Positions 44,174 to 56,525 of a DNA stretch of 64,000 nt are shown in pieces. Each line of letters begins with the position of its first letter. The first letter of the stretch is position 1. The notes beneath the pieces are model-generated. The model searched no databases and was not told the origin of the DNA. It saw only the letters and a program-made list of their open reading frames with translations. The position numbers were made by a program, and so were the translations under genes. Origin of the DNA: Rhea pennata (taxonomy: Eukaryota; Chordata; Aves; Rheiformes; Rheidae); contig NW_026907681.1 in NCBI RefSeq assembly GCF_028389875.1, positions 2,170,001-2,234,000 on the forward strand, given 5' to 3'.

Positions 44174-47100
44174 GTGAGGGCTGTGTAAGCAGGACCCCTC
44201 TCCTCCCTGCGCCTGCAGATCTGGGCGGAAGAGAGAGGGTATTCTGGTCTCTGTCCCAAAAGTTTGGCACATTAAGGACTGGAGAGGTCAGACAGCACAA
44301 GCGCCTTTTAGCTCATGGGGCTGTGCCACTGTATGTCAACTGCAAGTCCAATCTTCTAGTTTTACCACTGAACACGGATCAGAGCAGCTCCGTGCACGCC
44401 GTCCCACAGAGAATCACACTTGCTCACACCCTCAGGACAGAGAGGGAAGCATCGGGAAGCGTAACCAGTAGCTAGGCTATTGCTACTTCTATAAAGTGCC
44501 TGCCCCAGCTGCAGGCGGTAGCACTGCGAGCTTGTTATCACTTTTGTCACTGCGAGTCACAAGCACCTTACAGCTGCAGTGCCAAGAGTGAGGAGCCCGA
44601 GGAGGCTCTGGGGAGAGCTGCAGAGAAGGCTACTGCTCTGATTTTCCTGCCTTTTCTTCAGCTGCTCGATAGACTGTATCTTTTTGTTGCTGCTGCAGTA
44701 TCGCTGCATCCATAACAGTCCGTTAAAAACCCCTCTCTCCGTGGAGATGCGGGAAGTACTCTGCTCCTGCCTCTGTTCTGTCCTGCTCTGCTCAGCCTCT
44801 CCAGCCCTGAGCTGCCCACCGTTCTGCCAGTGTCCCCTTCACCTCAAACGCCTCCTGCAATGCCTTTTTCCGTAAAAAATATGGCAGCTGTTGTGCTAAA
44901 GCAGATCGAAACGACAGTTCCTATAACCTCCAGCTATCACAGTGCTTCTAGCTGGCAAAGCAGGTACATTTGACAGGTTCTCAGGATCAAGCCGTGATCC
45001 AAATGCTCTGAACTCGGCAAAAGACTTTTGCTGTTCCCATGGGGGGTTCTGGTTTGGGTACCGGTGAAATGCGATTGACAGGGTGAAACAGAATGCAAGT
45101 TAAGACTGTGGTCAGAAAAGCGTCTCTGTATCCTTATGACTGACGGGCTTCATATGTTCCCACTCTTCCGCCAGCATCCCAGAGCAAATTGGCTCGCTTT
45201 TGTTTTAAGTTATCCAAAATAATCAATGTACATGCATTGCAGATGAGCGTCCGCTTGAGTTCCTCTGACTTCTGCAGCAGAAAGGCACTTACTCCCGAGT
45301 AAGAGCAGTTTATTGACGGCAGGAGCCTTCTTTCCTTACGCCATCTGGCTCACCAAAATCCAGCTCTTTTCCATCTTATTGAGAGAGTCTACAGCTGGAC
45401 CACAGATATTGAATATTCATGAGGCAAAGTGATCACTGGTTCCCTTTTCCAGAGAAACACTAGTCCCAAGTGTAAAAATTTGTTATGCAGCTATGAAATT
45501 TGTATTTGATTTTCCAAATTGAAAAGGAACACATCCTGCACCAATGAAAAAAGCTTGATCCTCAGTAATTCACAATAAAATAATGAAGGAGAGCTGGGGG
45601 GAAAAAAAATAAATTTGAGAAAACCTGTCCATCAAGTAAGAAAAAGGCAGAAAAGAACCATAAGGAAGGGCAAGGGAAGCTGGTGTTAGGACAGAACAGA
45701 ATTAGGGATGTCTGAGTATCTTAATAGGCGTAGTAAATGCCTGTAAAGGTACTTATTGTCCTCATACAGATTACAGACAGTTATGGAACAGTGTAGAGAA
45801 GTCCTACCCCTAGCAGCCGCCAGGTAGTTTGGAGATAACACGTGGAAGCCCTGAACAGGAGAGTAAAGCTCACTGCAGGCGGTTTGGAAGGCTACGAGCA
45901 GAAAAGCAAGTGGCAGCAAGGACTGGACGTATTCGTGTGGGTCCCTGCACAATCCCGGGAAGGATGGGAAAGAGACCAAGGCACCTACTGAAACCTTTCT
46001 GATGAGGCTGGGAGGAGATGGAATAGACTGCGCCAGGGCTGGGAAGAAACGACCCGTCTCCCTGCTTCCACGTGTCAGGGCAGGGGAGAAAGAGCGGAAA
46101 GACTCAGCAGCAGCCAGCGGAGGCAGCTCCAGTTTCCTCCTCTGTCAGACTTTGCTGCTATGTCCCAGCCAGGTGCTGTGGGTGAGTCAGCACGAGGTGT
46201 TGTATTTCCTGGAACTGGTGTGAGAACTGGGTAAACTTTAATGCTGCAGGTAAGTGTATCCATGCTGGGAACCCCAGATCACATGCGCCTATCTGCATCC
46301 AGGCAGGGAAAAGCAACTCCCTGTTTGTCAGGCCTAGGCGGCCCTAAAACGAGGGTTGTCCCAGGAGCTGACAGCTCTAGCAGAGGGACGGTGGGACAGA
46401 CGGAACTGAGGGGCAACGCAGAGCACTGAAATCTGCTGCAAGCAGATCCCTGTCCCGGCCTTTAGAGAGCCACTGCAGCTTCACAGACCACTTTGTGCCA
46501 GTGTTTTACGCTCAGCTGGAGCTGCGCACGGTCGAGGCGCAGGCGGGAAGTTCCCACAGCTCGACGGCTTGGGGTAAGGGTGAACAAGCCCCGCAGTTAC
46601 GCTCCTGACAGCGAGCGATAACAGCACCAACGGTCTCTGCAGCTGTATCCACTCGTCAACGTATAACAAAATACAACATAACATAATACAGTATAAGTTG
46701 TTGCTCATCCTTCTCCCCTGCTCCCTTTCCCTAAGGACCACCCATCCAGCACTTCCAGCAGCGACTGACACGGTTCTGTCGCAGTAACCGAGTCTGTCAC
46801 ACGGATTTCAAAACCCCCACGGGAAGGAGGCGGCTGTGCTGGAGGCCACACTGGCCTTCTACAAACACCAGGAAGAGACATTGCTTCCTATTACGCCCAG
46901 CCTTCACTAGCTCCAGAGGGAAAAGCCAGCATCTGTTTTCTTACAGCCTAGACTACAATACGGCAGAGCACAGTCATTATTTCGGCGGAACTGAATTACT
47001 GAGGAGTTTCCTCTTTTTCTTTCACACAACAAGCTCGGTGACCCCTAACTGCAAACAACCCAAGTTTCACAGCTTGACTCTGTGGATGCAGACCTCACTA

Positions 47101-47755
47101 TGCCAGCATAAAACAACCTCTTTCAGCTTAGCCTATGGCATGTCAGAAGATGTTTAAGGTTTTTTCAAAAAAATCACAAGAGCTTTTATATTAAAATGAA
47201 GGTGCTCAGTTAGCAGAACTCAACAATGCAGGTACAGCAGCTTGCCACTGCGGTATAATCCAACCGGCAGTATTTTCCTATCGCGACAATAACACAGAAA
47301 TCGTTCTGATCATTCTGGCTACCTGGTTTGGCAAGGGACGGACTACGTATTTTCCCCCAGGCTCTTCAGGGAAAGGAGTGTGAAGTGCGGAGACATTTTT
47401 CAAAGGCTTTAGGAAACTCCTCCACTGCTTTTCTAGCAGGACTCCTACCCACTATTGCTCAGGGCACGGACAAGTTAGTCTTGCTTCTGCTTTTCCCTCT
47501 GCAGGTGCCGAGAACATCACCTGCTACATGCCAGAAGGTCTACGCGGCTTGAAAATGCCCGCAGTGGAGGCACAGCTCCAGCTGGACTGCCTGATCCAAC
47601 TGCACAAGCAGGACTACACCTTTCTGCGTCTCGTTGGCTTCTGTATATTCTCAGCTGGCACTGTGGCAGCCTGGCTGGCTGGCATCTGTGCAGTGATAGA
47701 TGAACTCCACACTGCAAAAGGGGAGGAGGATGAAGAGGAAGACACAACCACTTAG
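43549..47755 (+). CDS. LRRC52: LRRC52-like leucine-rich repeat membrane protein, two exons
   Basis: The LRRC26/38/52/55 family are single-pass proteins that act as gamma subunits of BK-type (SLO) potassium channels; LRRC52 pairs with SLO3 in mammals. Exon 1 is 43,549-44,173 and exon 2 is 47,505-47,755. They splice CAG/gtgagg to ctgcag/GTGCC, giving 291 codons (human LRRC52 is about 313). There is a signal peptide (about residues 1-24, starting MSLPGG, human MSLASG), an LRRNT cap (CPSRCSCQYLEVNC), five or so LRRs (LVYLDCRENLL, LVYLDLSFNNLT), an LRRCT cap (WHCNCSFLDF ... ITCYMPEGL), a membrane segment (GFCIFSAGTVAAWL) and an acidic tail (GEEDEEEDTTT). No stops or frameshifts are seen. It is the only complete-looking gene in the window. 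Orthologue versus close paralogue cannot be settled here. Confidence 0.88.
44174..47504 (+). other. LRRC52-like intron
   Basis: A 3.3-kb intron. No other exon, repeat family or RNA gene was recognised in it. Confidence 0.7.
47505..47755 (+). CDS. LRRC52: LRRC52-like exon 2
   Basis: Begins after a pyrimidine tract and CTCTGCAG. It encodes the rest of the LRRCT cap, the single membrane segment and the acidic C-terminus, with a TAG stop. Confidence 0.88.
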
Positions 47756-47877
47756 AACGGGCCCTGGAGAAGCTTCTGAATGCCTGTCCCGAGACCTGAA
47801 ACCAGGTCCTTCCTGTCCAATTTTGCAAATTGTGCGTCCCCCTCCAGAAGTGATTTTTGTGAACCAAAATAAAACTA

Positions 47878-47883
47878 CAGGAG
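47878..47883 (+). terminator. Poly(A) signal of LRRC52-like gene
   Basis: Canonical AATAAA lies 123 bp after the stop codon, giving a short 3' UTR. Confidence 0.75.
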
Positions 47884-50800
47884 AACAAAGTCCCTGTGTT
47901 ACAGTTTTGCTCACTCTGCTGCCTCCACATTTATTCTTCCACCGGGGCGCAGGACATCATTGGCAAAATAGCGAGTGGCCACTAGAACTGTGGACAGTGC
48001 CTATCTGCCAACCAGGAGCATTAGCACTCCTCCTGTACCACATGACACCCGCTGAAAAGCAGGATCAGCATGGGGCCTACCGCGTCCCACAAACAGGCTT
48101 GAGCAATTATGTCCCATGCACAGGAAAGGCCCCAGAACTGTGCTGTAGCCAGGGAGTTTACCTTTACCAAGGTCTTTGGGCCACAAAACCCAGCAGAGCT
48201 TGCTGGGACCAGCCCCGAGAGCTCACTGGTGCCCCAAAGAATCTGAGAATCTTCTGCTGTGCAAAGGCAGGTATATGAGCAAAGAGATTAATAACAGGGT
48301 TGTCAAGTCAGGATCTTATATTTACATCTAGGCTCTAAAGCAGGGTGCTCCTGTCACCAGAAGCCCAGGGCTCCAGTTGGTGAGCAGTAGTGGGGGCCAA
48401 AGGCTGCTGGAAACCAGGTCACCTGTTTCCAAGCCTTAATGCAAGCACAAGAGTTCAAGTTTAAGCTTTGAGTTTCTGAAAAGCTTGCATGTGCCCCCCC
48501 CCCCCACCCTTAAACCTGGGCAGCTCAATAAGAAAGAAACAAAATTTCTCCCCAGAGAAACTATAAAGAAGAAGCATCCACATGTTGCAGTTAAATGCAG
48601 AGACTGACACTTTGGGGGAAAAATAATCTGGCATTTTTGTAACTGTTGAAAAAAAAGACACCCCTCGGTTGGATCCAAAAATCGATTTAATTGCCTAAAT
48701 GAGGATTTTGACCAGTCGCTAAAATTCCAGAGGCGTCTAATTCCTGTAGCAGGTACTTCTCGGATTCTCCTGAGCGCCCCACGAGCCCCTTGCAGGCCAG
48801 CGAGGGGCAATGCCAACACCTGCCCTGCGCAGACGAGCACCCAGATCCTTCATGCGCCACAACTGGCATCAGCAGGTAGGTTTGGTCCCGACCCTAAGGA
48901 CTGCTCGGAGCAGGCCTCAATCATGCTGGATTAGCACGGGCTGAAGCGTTTTGCTCATTTAGGGCTTTCAGGAACCTGGGATCCCACCGGGTCCTGTTTT
49001 CTTCCTTTCTTACACTAGCAACGGTGAAAAGATGCCATCTGTCCTCCTGCAGTGGGACCCCACTACACCGCCACTGGTTTAGGAACATTTTGCATGTTTG
49101 TCCCCTTACAGACCTAGAAAATCCTCCTGAATTTTAAGGTTTGTATCATATATCGCTGAAGCTGGAATCTTTTAACATAAAATATATTGCCTACACATTA
49201 TCAAAGTATTCTTGGAAATGACTTGTGTTTTGATACCAAAGTGTATATACAGACCAGAATAAAGGGAGGTGCAAATAAAATCCTGTCATTTGCCTAACAC
49301 TGCCATTTGCCTAGGGAGGTATCTGCTTGCATGAAAACACACAGCAACTCCACGTGCCAGACGCTGGCTTCTTCGTCCGACACCAGCTGGATCTGGTGAA
49401 ATAAAAGGGAAAAGCATGATAAAATTCCATTAAGCATGCTAAACAGGCTATCTTATAACCATTACACTGTGACCTGTCTGTGGAGTGTGAATCAAAAGTG
49501 AAATTACCAAGAAGTGATCTTGCCTCTAATCCATAGGCCCCAAATAGGCAAGAGTGGACGCAGAGGCGCAGTCTAACGGGCGACAGACGTGTGTTTGTGC
49601 ACGCGTATACCAGAGAAGTCTGTAAAGGCTAAAAAAAAAAAAAAAATCACCAGTTAGTTGCAGTAAAGTTTCTGTGGGAAAAGCAAAGCTGAAACAGTTT
49701 TTAAAAAGCTAAAAATCATCTCCTGAACTATCACGTTACCGAGCTCCAAGACTAACCTGATCTTAAAGGCAGAAAGATGATCAATTAGCTGAACTGGAAT
49801 TTAATCTATAGCCTATATCAAGGTACACTCACCAATTTTCGGGTCCTCTCTGCAATATCTGACTCTTTCAGGGGAAGAGCTACCTTATACTAAGCTAATC
49901 TCCCAGATGCAAGCCACAGTTAAGGTCGTACACCTCACTGCTATTTAAATCTCACTGATAGTTTCTCTGGAATGCCACAACTAGCAGATAAAATAGCAGT
50001 CTGTAGAAACTTAAAATATAGGGAAGGAAAACATTGTTGAAAAGCCACTGGGAGCATCGAGGAGGCAGGCAGCCGCAGGTGACTTGGAATAGGGGTGACA
50101 GATGGCACTAACTTCGGAAGGTTCTCTCCATCAGAGTGGGCAGGCAGCGCAGAAAACAAGAACACAGCCCATAGCTCCCAAGAGCCAAAACAGCTACCTC
50201 TGTACTACGCAGTGCTATCAGCACCCTTCTCTGTACTACCACGCCAAAGCCTTTTCGGCATGCTTGCATGTCTCACTTGCCATCCCAGCTCCATCCCAAC
50301 CTGCAAATACTGGTGCCATTTTACTTCCTCTGCTCTCATCAGCCCTTGTGGTTTGTTACACACACCCAATCTTCTTTGCCAGAGGTCATGTTTTTACTTT
50401 GAGAAGGCCTACATTAATACACCAGGTCTCCAGTAATAACAAGGTGAAACATGGTTAACATTAAAAGCAGACAGACGGCTTACAGTAGCACCTCCAAAAA
50501 AAATACTAACCAGATTTTCATTTCTCTGAAGTGACAGAAAAGGTTACCTGCGAGACCTAGAAGAAAGCTGCCCTTGCTGGAAAGTAGCACTCTTCCCTAC
50601 CAACACCACCTTGGCTTTTTTTTCTTTCTTTCTTTTCTTTCTCTTTTTTTTTTTTTTTTAGAGTCTTTCCTTGGGTAACCCTTCTTAGGCCTCAGTCTAT
50701 TTCCCAACATAGTTCACCCTCAGTTCTGAGTAAACCCTTCAAATTCAATCGCAAGACAAATCAAAAATTTCACGGCAAAACATACATATTACTTTTAACA

Positions 50801-51091
50801 AGAAAAGAGGTGCCTCTCCATTCACCACAACAATGTATTTCAAAAGAAAAGACCCTAGCTCTGATTCCAAGCATGTTTCACATCACTTATGGGTAAACAA
50901 AGAGGTAAGGGGAGGGATTAAAAAGAATGTGGTGTTGTAATACCTTTTTTGTTTTAAATCAGAAAAGTCCTCTTTATCCTTCACAAAAGTAGGGGAAGGG
51001 GACAAAACAAACAAAACCAACACAAAAATAAGGAACACCTGTGATCAGAAGCTACAGCAGCATTCCAGAGAAAGGAGTAGAGAGATCATAC
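47884..51091. other. Interval where the 3' part of NUF2 would be expected; none recognised
   Basis: The minus strand was checked for the remaining NUF2 coiled-coil exons (human residues of about 190-464) and none was found. There are C-rich and A/T-rich tracts (about 48,497-48,508; 49,631-49,646; 50,617-50,660). A short open segment with a good acceptor near 49,320-49,396 (minus, QLVSDEEASVWHVE) is not recognised as any gene. Confidence 0.5.
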
Positions 51092-54000
51092 TGTTTTCCG
51101 ACAATAGTCGTGGTTTAGCAGTTGCTGCAATTCCTGAATGTCATCAGACAGCTGCCTGAACTCTGCTTGCTCTTCTACAGGAACAGTGCTAAGCAAACGT
51201 AAATAAATAAATAACACAACCACACACTGAGATATTGACAGTTTCAGCATTATTAGCAAAATCGATAGATTAGTGAGGCTAGAACAACCACTCTAGAAAG
51301 AATTCATCCTTAAGAGCTTAGACGATCAAAATGATGGTTTCAAAGATAAGATCCACCACAGTCTCTGAGCTACAAAATACAGTTTTCCTCTCACAGCAAC
51401 CAGGCACTCCCAAAGTCTTATTCTTTGCTCACAACAGCTCTTCTGGCCTCTCACCAGACAAGCCCTTCCTCTAACAGGGCACAACCCAACAGAAACTGCT
51501 TTATGCTTCCGGGCTTGCTTCCCAAAGAGGCTAAACAGCAAAGTCAAGTGCCAGTGGAGAAGCTGAGTCTGCCCAGACTAAGCTAAACAGGCTTGCAGGA
51601 AAGCTCAAAAATGTTACTTCGCTTTGAGAACCAAGCTACAAAGCATGGAGGTGCACATGCTGAGAACGTTTGACGGGGTAAGGGAGAGAAGGTGGACAGT
51701 TTGAAAGAAAACTCTCCTAGGAAAGCAAGATATGTTTCACTGCCAGGAAACAAAGCTAACTACTGTCTCAACATACTGCCTCTACACCGTCTGCCCTTCA
51801 CAGCAAGCTAGTCCCACACACACAAAAGTCCACACCCATTACTCAAAGCAAGTACTTTTCGTCTAGTCCAAGAGGAACTACCACCTCAGCTGTCACAGAC
51901 AAGCAGAAGGGAGGTAGAGGGGCCAAACTTCTGAGCACCGGTTGGGCTGTCCACTATCTACACCAGGTGCAGAGAAGCCTGTTGTTCTCAGTCTGCTCTA
52001 TCAAACCACAAAGCTCAACTAGTAAGTTCCCAGTTGCACACCCCACACATGCACTGGGAACAGGAGAGCTAGCCAAGAAGGTTAGTGCAACTCAGCTCCT
52101 ACTCCTTATACTCACTTCAGCTTCTCCAGCTTCACTGCTGCCTCTTGATTTGCTGTCTCCAGCTGTTGCAGTTTTCCATAGCTCATTTCTGCAAGTTAAT
52201 TACGTGGAGATGTTTTTATTCTAGGGGAACACCGTTTACATTTTGGGTTCTCTCTGAGCTCTACTAATCACGTATTTCACTTGAAACACACCATCTCTAA
52301 AACCACAGGAAAACCCCAGCGTGTTTCTAAAACATGCAATTAAGAAGTACAACCTCTATGTTCTCAAACTGAGGTTAACATTCCTTATGTTTTAGCAAGC
52401 ATCAGGAGTAACACAGCCCCGAATCTTACATAGTTCACCTGTAAATCCAAGTAGACTCCACGGCGTGATTCTCGGAAATGTATAAAGTTGAGAATGCCAC
52501 TCAAGAAGCGAGCTGTCCTCTTTGCTTCTGAAATTAGAATTGCAAGTCATCACTGTTTTGGTCTCCATGCATATTGCAATCACTTAGGAAAAGGTGGGCC
52601 AAGCATAATTCACAGAGGAGGCAAGGGATCGCAGAAACAGGGCTTGTCTTCCTCTGCCCCCCCAGCAGGAACATCAGTAACGGGCAACACTCTCACAAGC
52701 TAAGACAGACCCAGAAGTGAAAGCGTTCTTCACAACAGCCTGTCCTAAGCTGTGCGGCGCAGCAGAATCGCCGCAGCTGGGAACCGTGGAGACGGAAGAG
52801 CAGCTTTCACCATCTAACCGCTCCCTGCGGAGGTATTTGCCTAAGGACTCCAGAGAGAACTCCACAGAGTTCAGGCTACTTTCCACGGCCACGTATTCCC
52901 ACACCATTTCAAGAGTGCCACAGCTTGATGGACAAACTACTAGCAGTCGAGTGCCAAGCGGGCAGGAAAGCAGCCTGCCTGTCAAGTGCCACCACCCCAA
53001 TCCCCCTACACTCCCACACGGGACAGACAGCATCACAAGCACTTGCTTACTTGGACTTAGAACATCAGCAATCTCAAAGTCATTAACACGGCACACCGGG
53101 AGAAAGCGCTCCCTGCAAGGAAGCAAAACATAGATCTATCTGCAGCGACCATTACAGTTTTTGTGCTATAGACGCTCACTCAAAAGAGATTTTCTCCTCT
53201 TACCCCAGAGCCCAGGTGCAGTAAGCACGCAACAGCAACAAGTCCTCTCAGGAGACTAACACAGTACGATCGCCCGCACAGATTAGTGTTTAACGCTCCC
53301 ATCCCTGCAGCAAAGGTATCTCGAATTTGGGGGGGCAAGTTCACCTAACAAGGGCTTCAAACCCCTTTTTGGGTATGATGATGAACTTCTGGCCATTCGC
53401 GGTACCCCCAGGCGCTCCAACCCGCCCTTTCACTCCCCCACCCTCTAAATCAAGTCACTAACGCAGCCTCCTAGTCCTCACAGTAAAGGTAACGCATCGA
53501 TTTAGACAAAAGACAGCTGCCAAGGTTTTTCTTTTCTATTACAACCTTGCTGCCTCTTGCTCGCCTGCAAATTTCATTTTGCTCCAAACCAGAGAGCACA
53601 GAGAGCGCTGCAGCCACCACCAGCTCACAGGTGCTCAAAAAAAAAAAAAAAACAAAAAAAAAACAACCCGCCCTCATCCCCCCCCCCCCATTCCCTCTGA
53701 ACTGAAGCCTTGGAAGAAGTAACAACCAAACGGATACAAACTTGTGTACTTACATGTGAATAAACAAGTTACAAACAGGGAGAAAGCCTTCAAATATTTG
53801 GGGATACACGATGTCAATGTTGACGGGCATCTAAAGAGGAAAGAGAGCAGAGTGAATACGCAGGCACAGCAGACTTCCAGGAAAACAGGCAGGTTTTCTC
53901 CACAACAGAACATCACTCAGACAGACTGAAGACACACCTGATGGTCTCTGCACCCCTGGGGAACACAAGCTGCTAAGGCTCCATCTGCGGGACATGCATC

Positions 54001-55968
54001 TTCTCTCTAGTAAACTCCAAGCATGAAACACCCTCCCCTCCAGAAACACACACAAAAAGGGAGGGTGGGAGGAGTACAGAGGAAGGGAGGAAGGAGGACA
54101 GAGGGAGGAAGGAAGGAAAGAAAACCTCCACATAGTCACTGCCAAGTAACAAACTCACCCTGGAGAGACACGTCCTAGGATTTGTCCAGAGGCTGCAAAA
54201 CAAGGCCGTTGGAAAAATGCTCCCCGGACAGTGCCACCCAGAAGCCAGAACTGCTCCCTAAGACTGCACATTTCAGCTTAAAAACCTCTCCCTCTCAGGG
54301 CAAGGAAACGCAGCCGACCCTAAGGAGACAGCGCGCTGTGGCCACGTCAGGCGCCCCGCACGCAGGCCGCCTCTCGCGGCGGAGCTCAGGCCCGAGTCGC
54401 ACAAACACGAACCCCTTGGCAAGAGGAGCTGCTCGGCTCCCCCCACACCACCACGAGTCCCAGCTCTTCCTCTGCTACGTTTTGGCCCGCGAGCTGACTC
54501 ACAGCTCTGCTCAACGGACGCCGAAGGCTGCCCTCGCTTCTGCCAGCAGACTGCCTCGAGCACCGCTCTGGGCTGGTCACGCCGTAACAGGACGACGACA
54601 ATCAACGTGACAGCGCACGAACAGCTGAGCTGCCACGAGCACGTGCTATCCACAAACGCCCCGAGACTACCATTTCCCACAGGCTTCCAGGAATAACTTC
54701 CCGCGTGGCGGAGGCACAAGACGCGCTTGGCCTCACCTCAGCACGGCATCCGTTTGCCGAGGCCACCGGCCACAGCCGCCCTCGGACGCTGCGCGGCAAA
54801 CGCACAGCTGCAGTGGGCCGAGCTCCGCAGGTAGCGTTCACTGCCCTTCTCCACGGCGCCCACAGACCCTTGGAGCTGGCACCCTCCCTCCCACCGGGGC
54901 CAAAGGCAGAGGCCCGGACAGGGCAGGAAGCGAGGAGGAACCCTCACCCCACCCCACCCCCTAGAAGAAACCAGCCCCAAAAAACAAACCCATCAAAACA
55001 AAGATTTTTTTATTTAAGAAAAAAGAGCAACTCGGATGCAGCACACCCAAACCCCACTCTTTTGAGAAGCGCCTTGACCTGAACCAAACTCCCAGAAAAC
55101 AGGGAGAATCTTCTTTGATTTTCAGGTGCAGTCAGCCGTGCCACAGCAACAGTCCGCACACACATCATACTCCTGCTTCAAAGAGGTCTCTAGCAAAGGA
55201 CCTACTGCAAGGACTATGCCGCAATACTGCACTCGCATCCCTGCCTACACACACACAGCAGCCGCTTCCCTGGACACGCGCACAGCAAATCCCCATGCTA
55301 CACAGTGCCTCCAACGCTCTGGGCTTTCTGCAGCACAGGCAGGATTTCCAAGCTCCTCCTCACTGTCAGCACGTGGAAAACCGTACCTTCCTGGCGGCGT
55401 CCTCCTGACCTCACGACACGCAAAGGAGAGCAACGCTTCAACATTTCATCTCTACAGCCAACATTTATTATCTGCCCCACGCGTTCCACTGTACGTGAGC
55501 CACCACATTGCACACGAACCACATAGAAATGCTCCGGGCGGATCCCGTACACCTTCTGCAGGATTCTCATGAAAATCACGTGCGAGACTTCAGGCTGCGA
55601 AAGCAAAGACACAAACCAGCGTGTCACCCGCACCGCGCAGGGCTCCCGGGCCGCCCGGAAAAGCAGCCCCGCCGCTACCGCCCCGAGGCGAGGGAGCCGC
55701 GCGGCACCGCTCCGCCGCGCTCCGCAACACGAGCGGCGGCACCGCGCGCTCTGACAGCTGCGGGGCACCGGCCCCCCCCGCCCGCCCGCGCCGCGGGGGG
55801 CCAAAGCCCGCGCGTCGCCTCAGCGCCCGCCCCGCCCCGCCGCACCTTCGGGCCGGGGAACAGGTCGCCCTTGGCCAGGCTGCGGGCTTCGGAGCCGGCC
55901 CGGACGTGGCCGCGGAGGCAGGTAGCGATGTCGGCGGGGCTGCAGCGCCGGAACGTCAGCACCTCCAT
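51092..55968 (-). CDS. NUF2: NUF2 kinetochore protein gene, 5' part (first seven coding exons)
   Basis: NUF2 pairs with NDC80 in the Ndc80 complex, which binds spindle microtubules at kinetochores through calponin-homology heads and long coiled coils. Coding exons: 55,846-55,968, 55,518-55,592, 53,754-53,830, 53,051-53,112, 52,439-52,527, 52,116-52,188 and 51,092-51,188. They splice in frame to [100 protein letters not shown] and [17 protein letters not shown]. This matches human NUF2 residues 1 to about 190, the whole CH head plus the start of the coiled coil. No stops or shifts are seen. Exons for the remaining 270 residues are absent before the convergent LRRC52-like gene, so the gene is 3'-truncated here. 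Confidence 0.87.
53638..53691. repeat. Poly-A and poly-C tract in NUF2 intron
   Basis: A-rich run followed by ten or so C. Low-complexity intronic sequence. Confidence 0.9.
54050..54125. repeat. Purine-rich GGAA/GGGA tract
   Basis: About 75 bp of nearly pure purine (GGAGGAAG-type) on the plus strand, in a NUF2 intron. Confidence 0.85.
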
Positions 55969-56500
55969 GGCGGCGCCGCCAACCGCCGCCGCCAACCGCC
56001 GCCGCCCTTTGAACCCGGCGCCGGCCCCGCCCCGCCCAGTCGTCACTTCCTCCACGCCCGGACCAATCCCCGCGCTCCGCCCCGCCCCCGCAGCCAATCA
56101 GCGGCAGCCGTGCGCGGCGGGACCGCCCCCCGGCCCTGGCCCCCTCCACGCGCTGCGAGGTCCCGGCAGCAGGAGGAGCAGCACGCCTGCCCGGCGATCC
56201 CGGGCTCTCCAGCCAGCTGCTTCTCCAGCCTGGAGAGCGCTCCTGCACGCTCCGGGCACTGGGGAGGCACGCAGTGAGCCCCAGGGAGCAGCTCCGCGTG
56301 GTGGGATTCAACTCCGCACCCTGGCACGCGTCCCACCCCGCTTCTCCTCACCCGTCTCTCCCCCTTCTGTGCTCCTCCTGGAGAACCTCCAGGGGAGTTC
56401 CCATCGCTCTTCTTTTCACCCACTCATCTTTTGCAACAAGTCTCCGGGGAAAGGCTCCCGTGACCCTGGCCCAAAGGATCTCCCGTGGCCCCCCGACACC
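55969..56500 (-). promoter_or_regulatory. NUF2 CpG-island promoter
   Basis: CpG-dense sequence surrounds and precedes the NUF2 start codon. CCAAT boxes lie near 56,063 and 56,093, with GC boxes around 56,076-56,090. CCAAT boxes are typical of cell-cycle promoters. The ADCY10-like 3' end lies just upstream on the same strand. Confidence 0.6.
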
Positions 56501-56525
56501 GCACCGTGCCCAGCGGCAGCATTAC

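Noticed and set aside
43549-44475. 308-codon single-exon reading of the LRRC52-like gene
   Set aside because: Family similarity ends at a good donor at 44,173/44,174 and resumes at 47,505 with the membrane segment. The extension to 44,475 is intron.
49320-49396. Possible extra NUF2 exon (QLVSDEEASVWHVE)
   Set aside because: Good acceptor, but no match to NUF2 coiled-coil sequence and no clear donor. Left unassigned.
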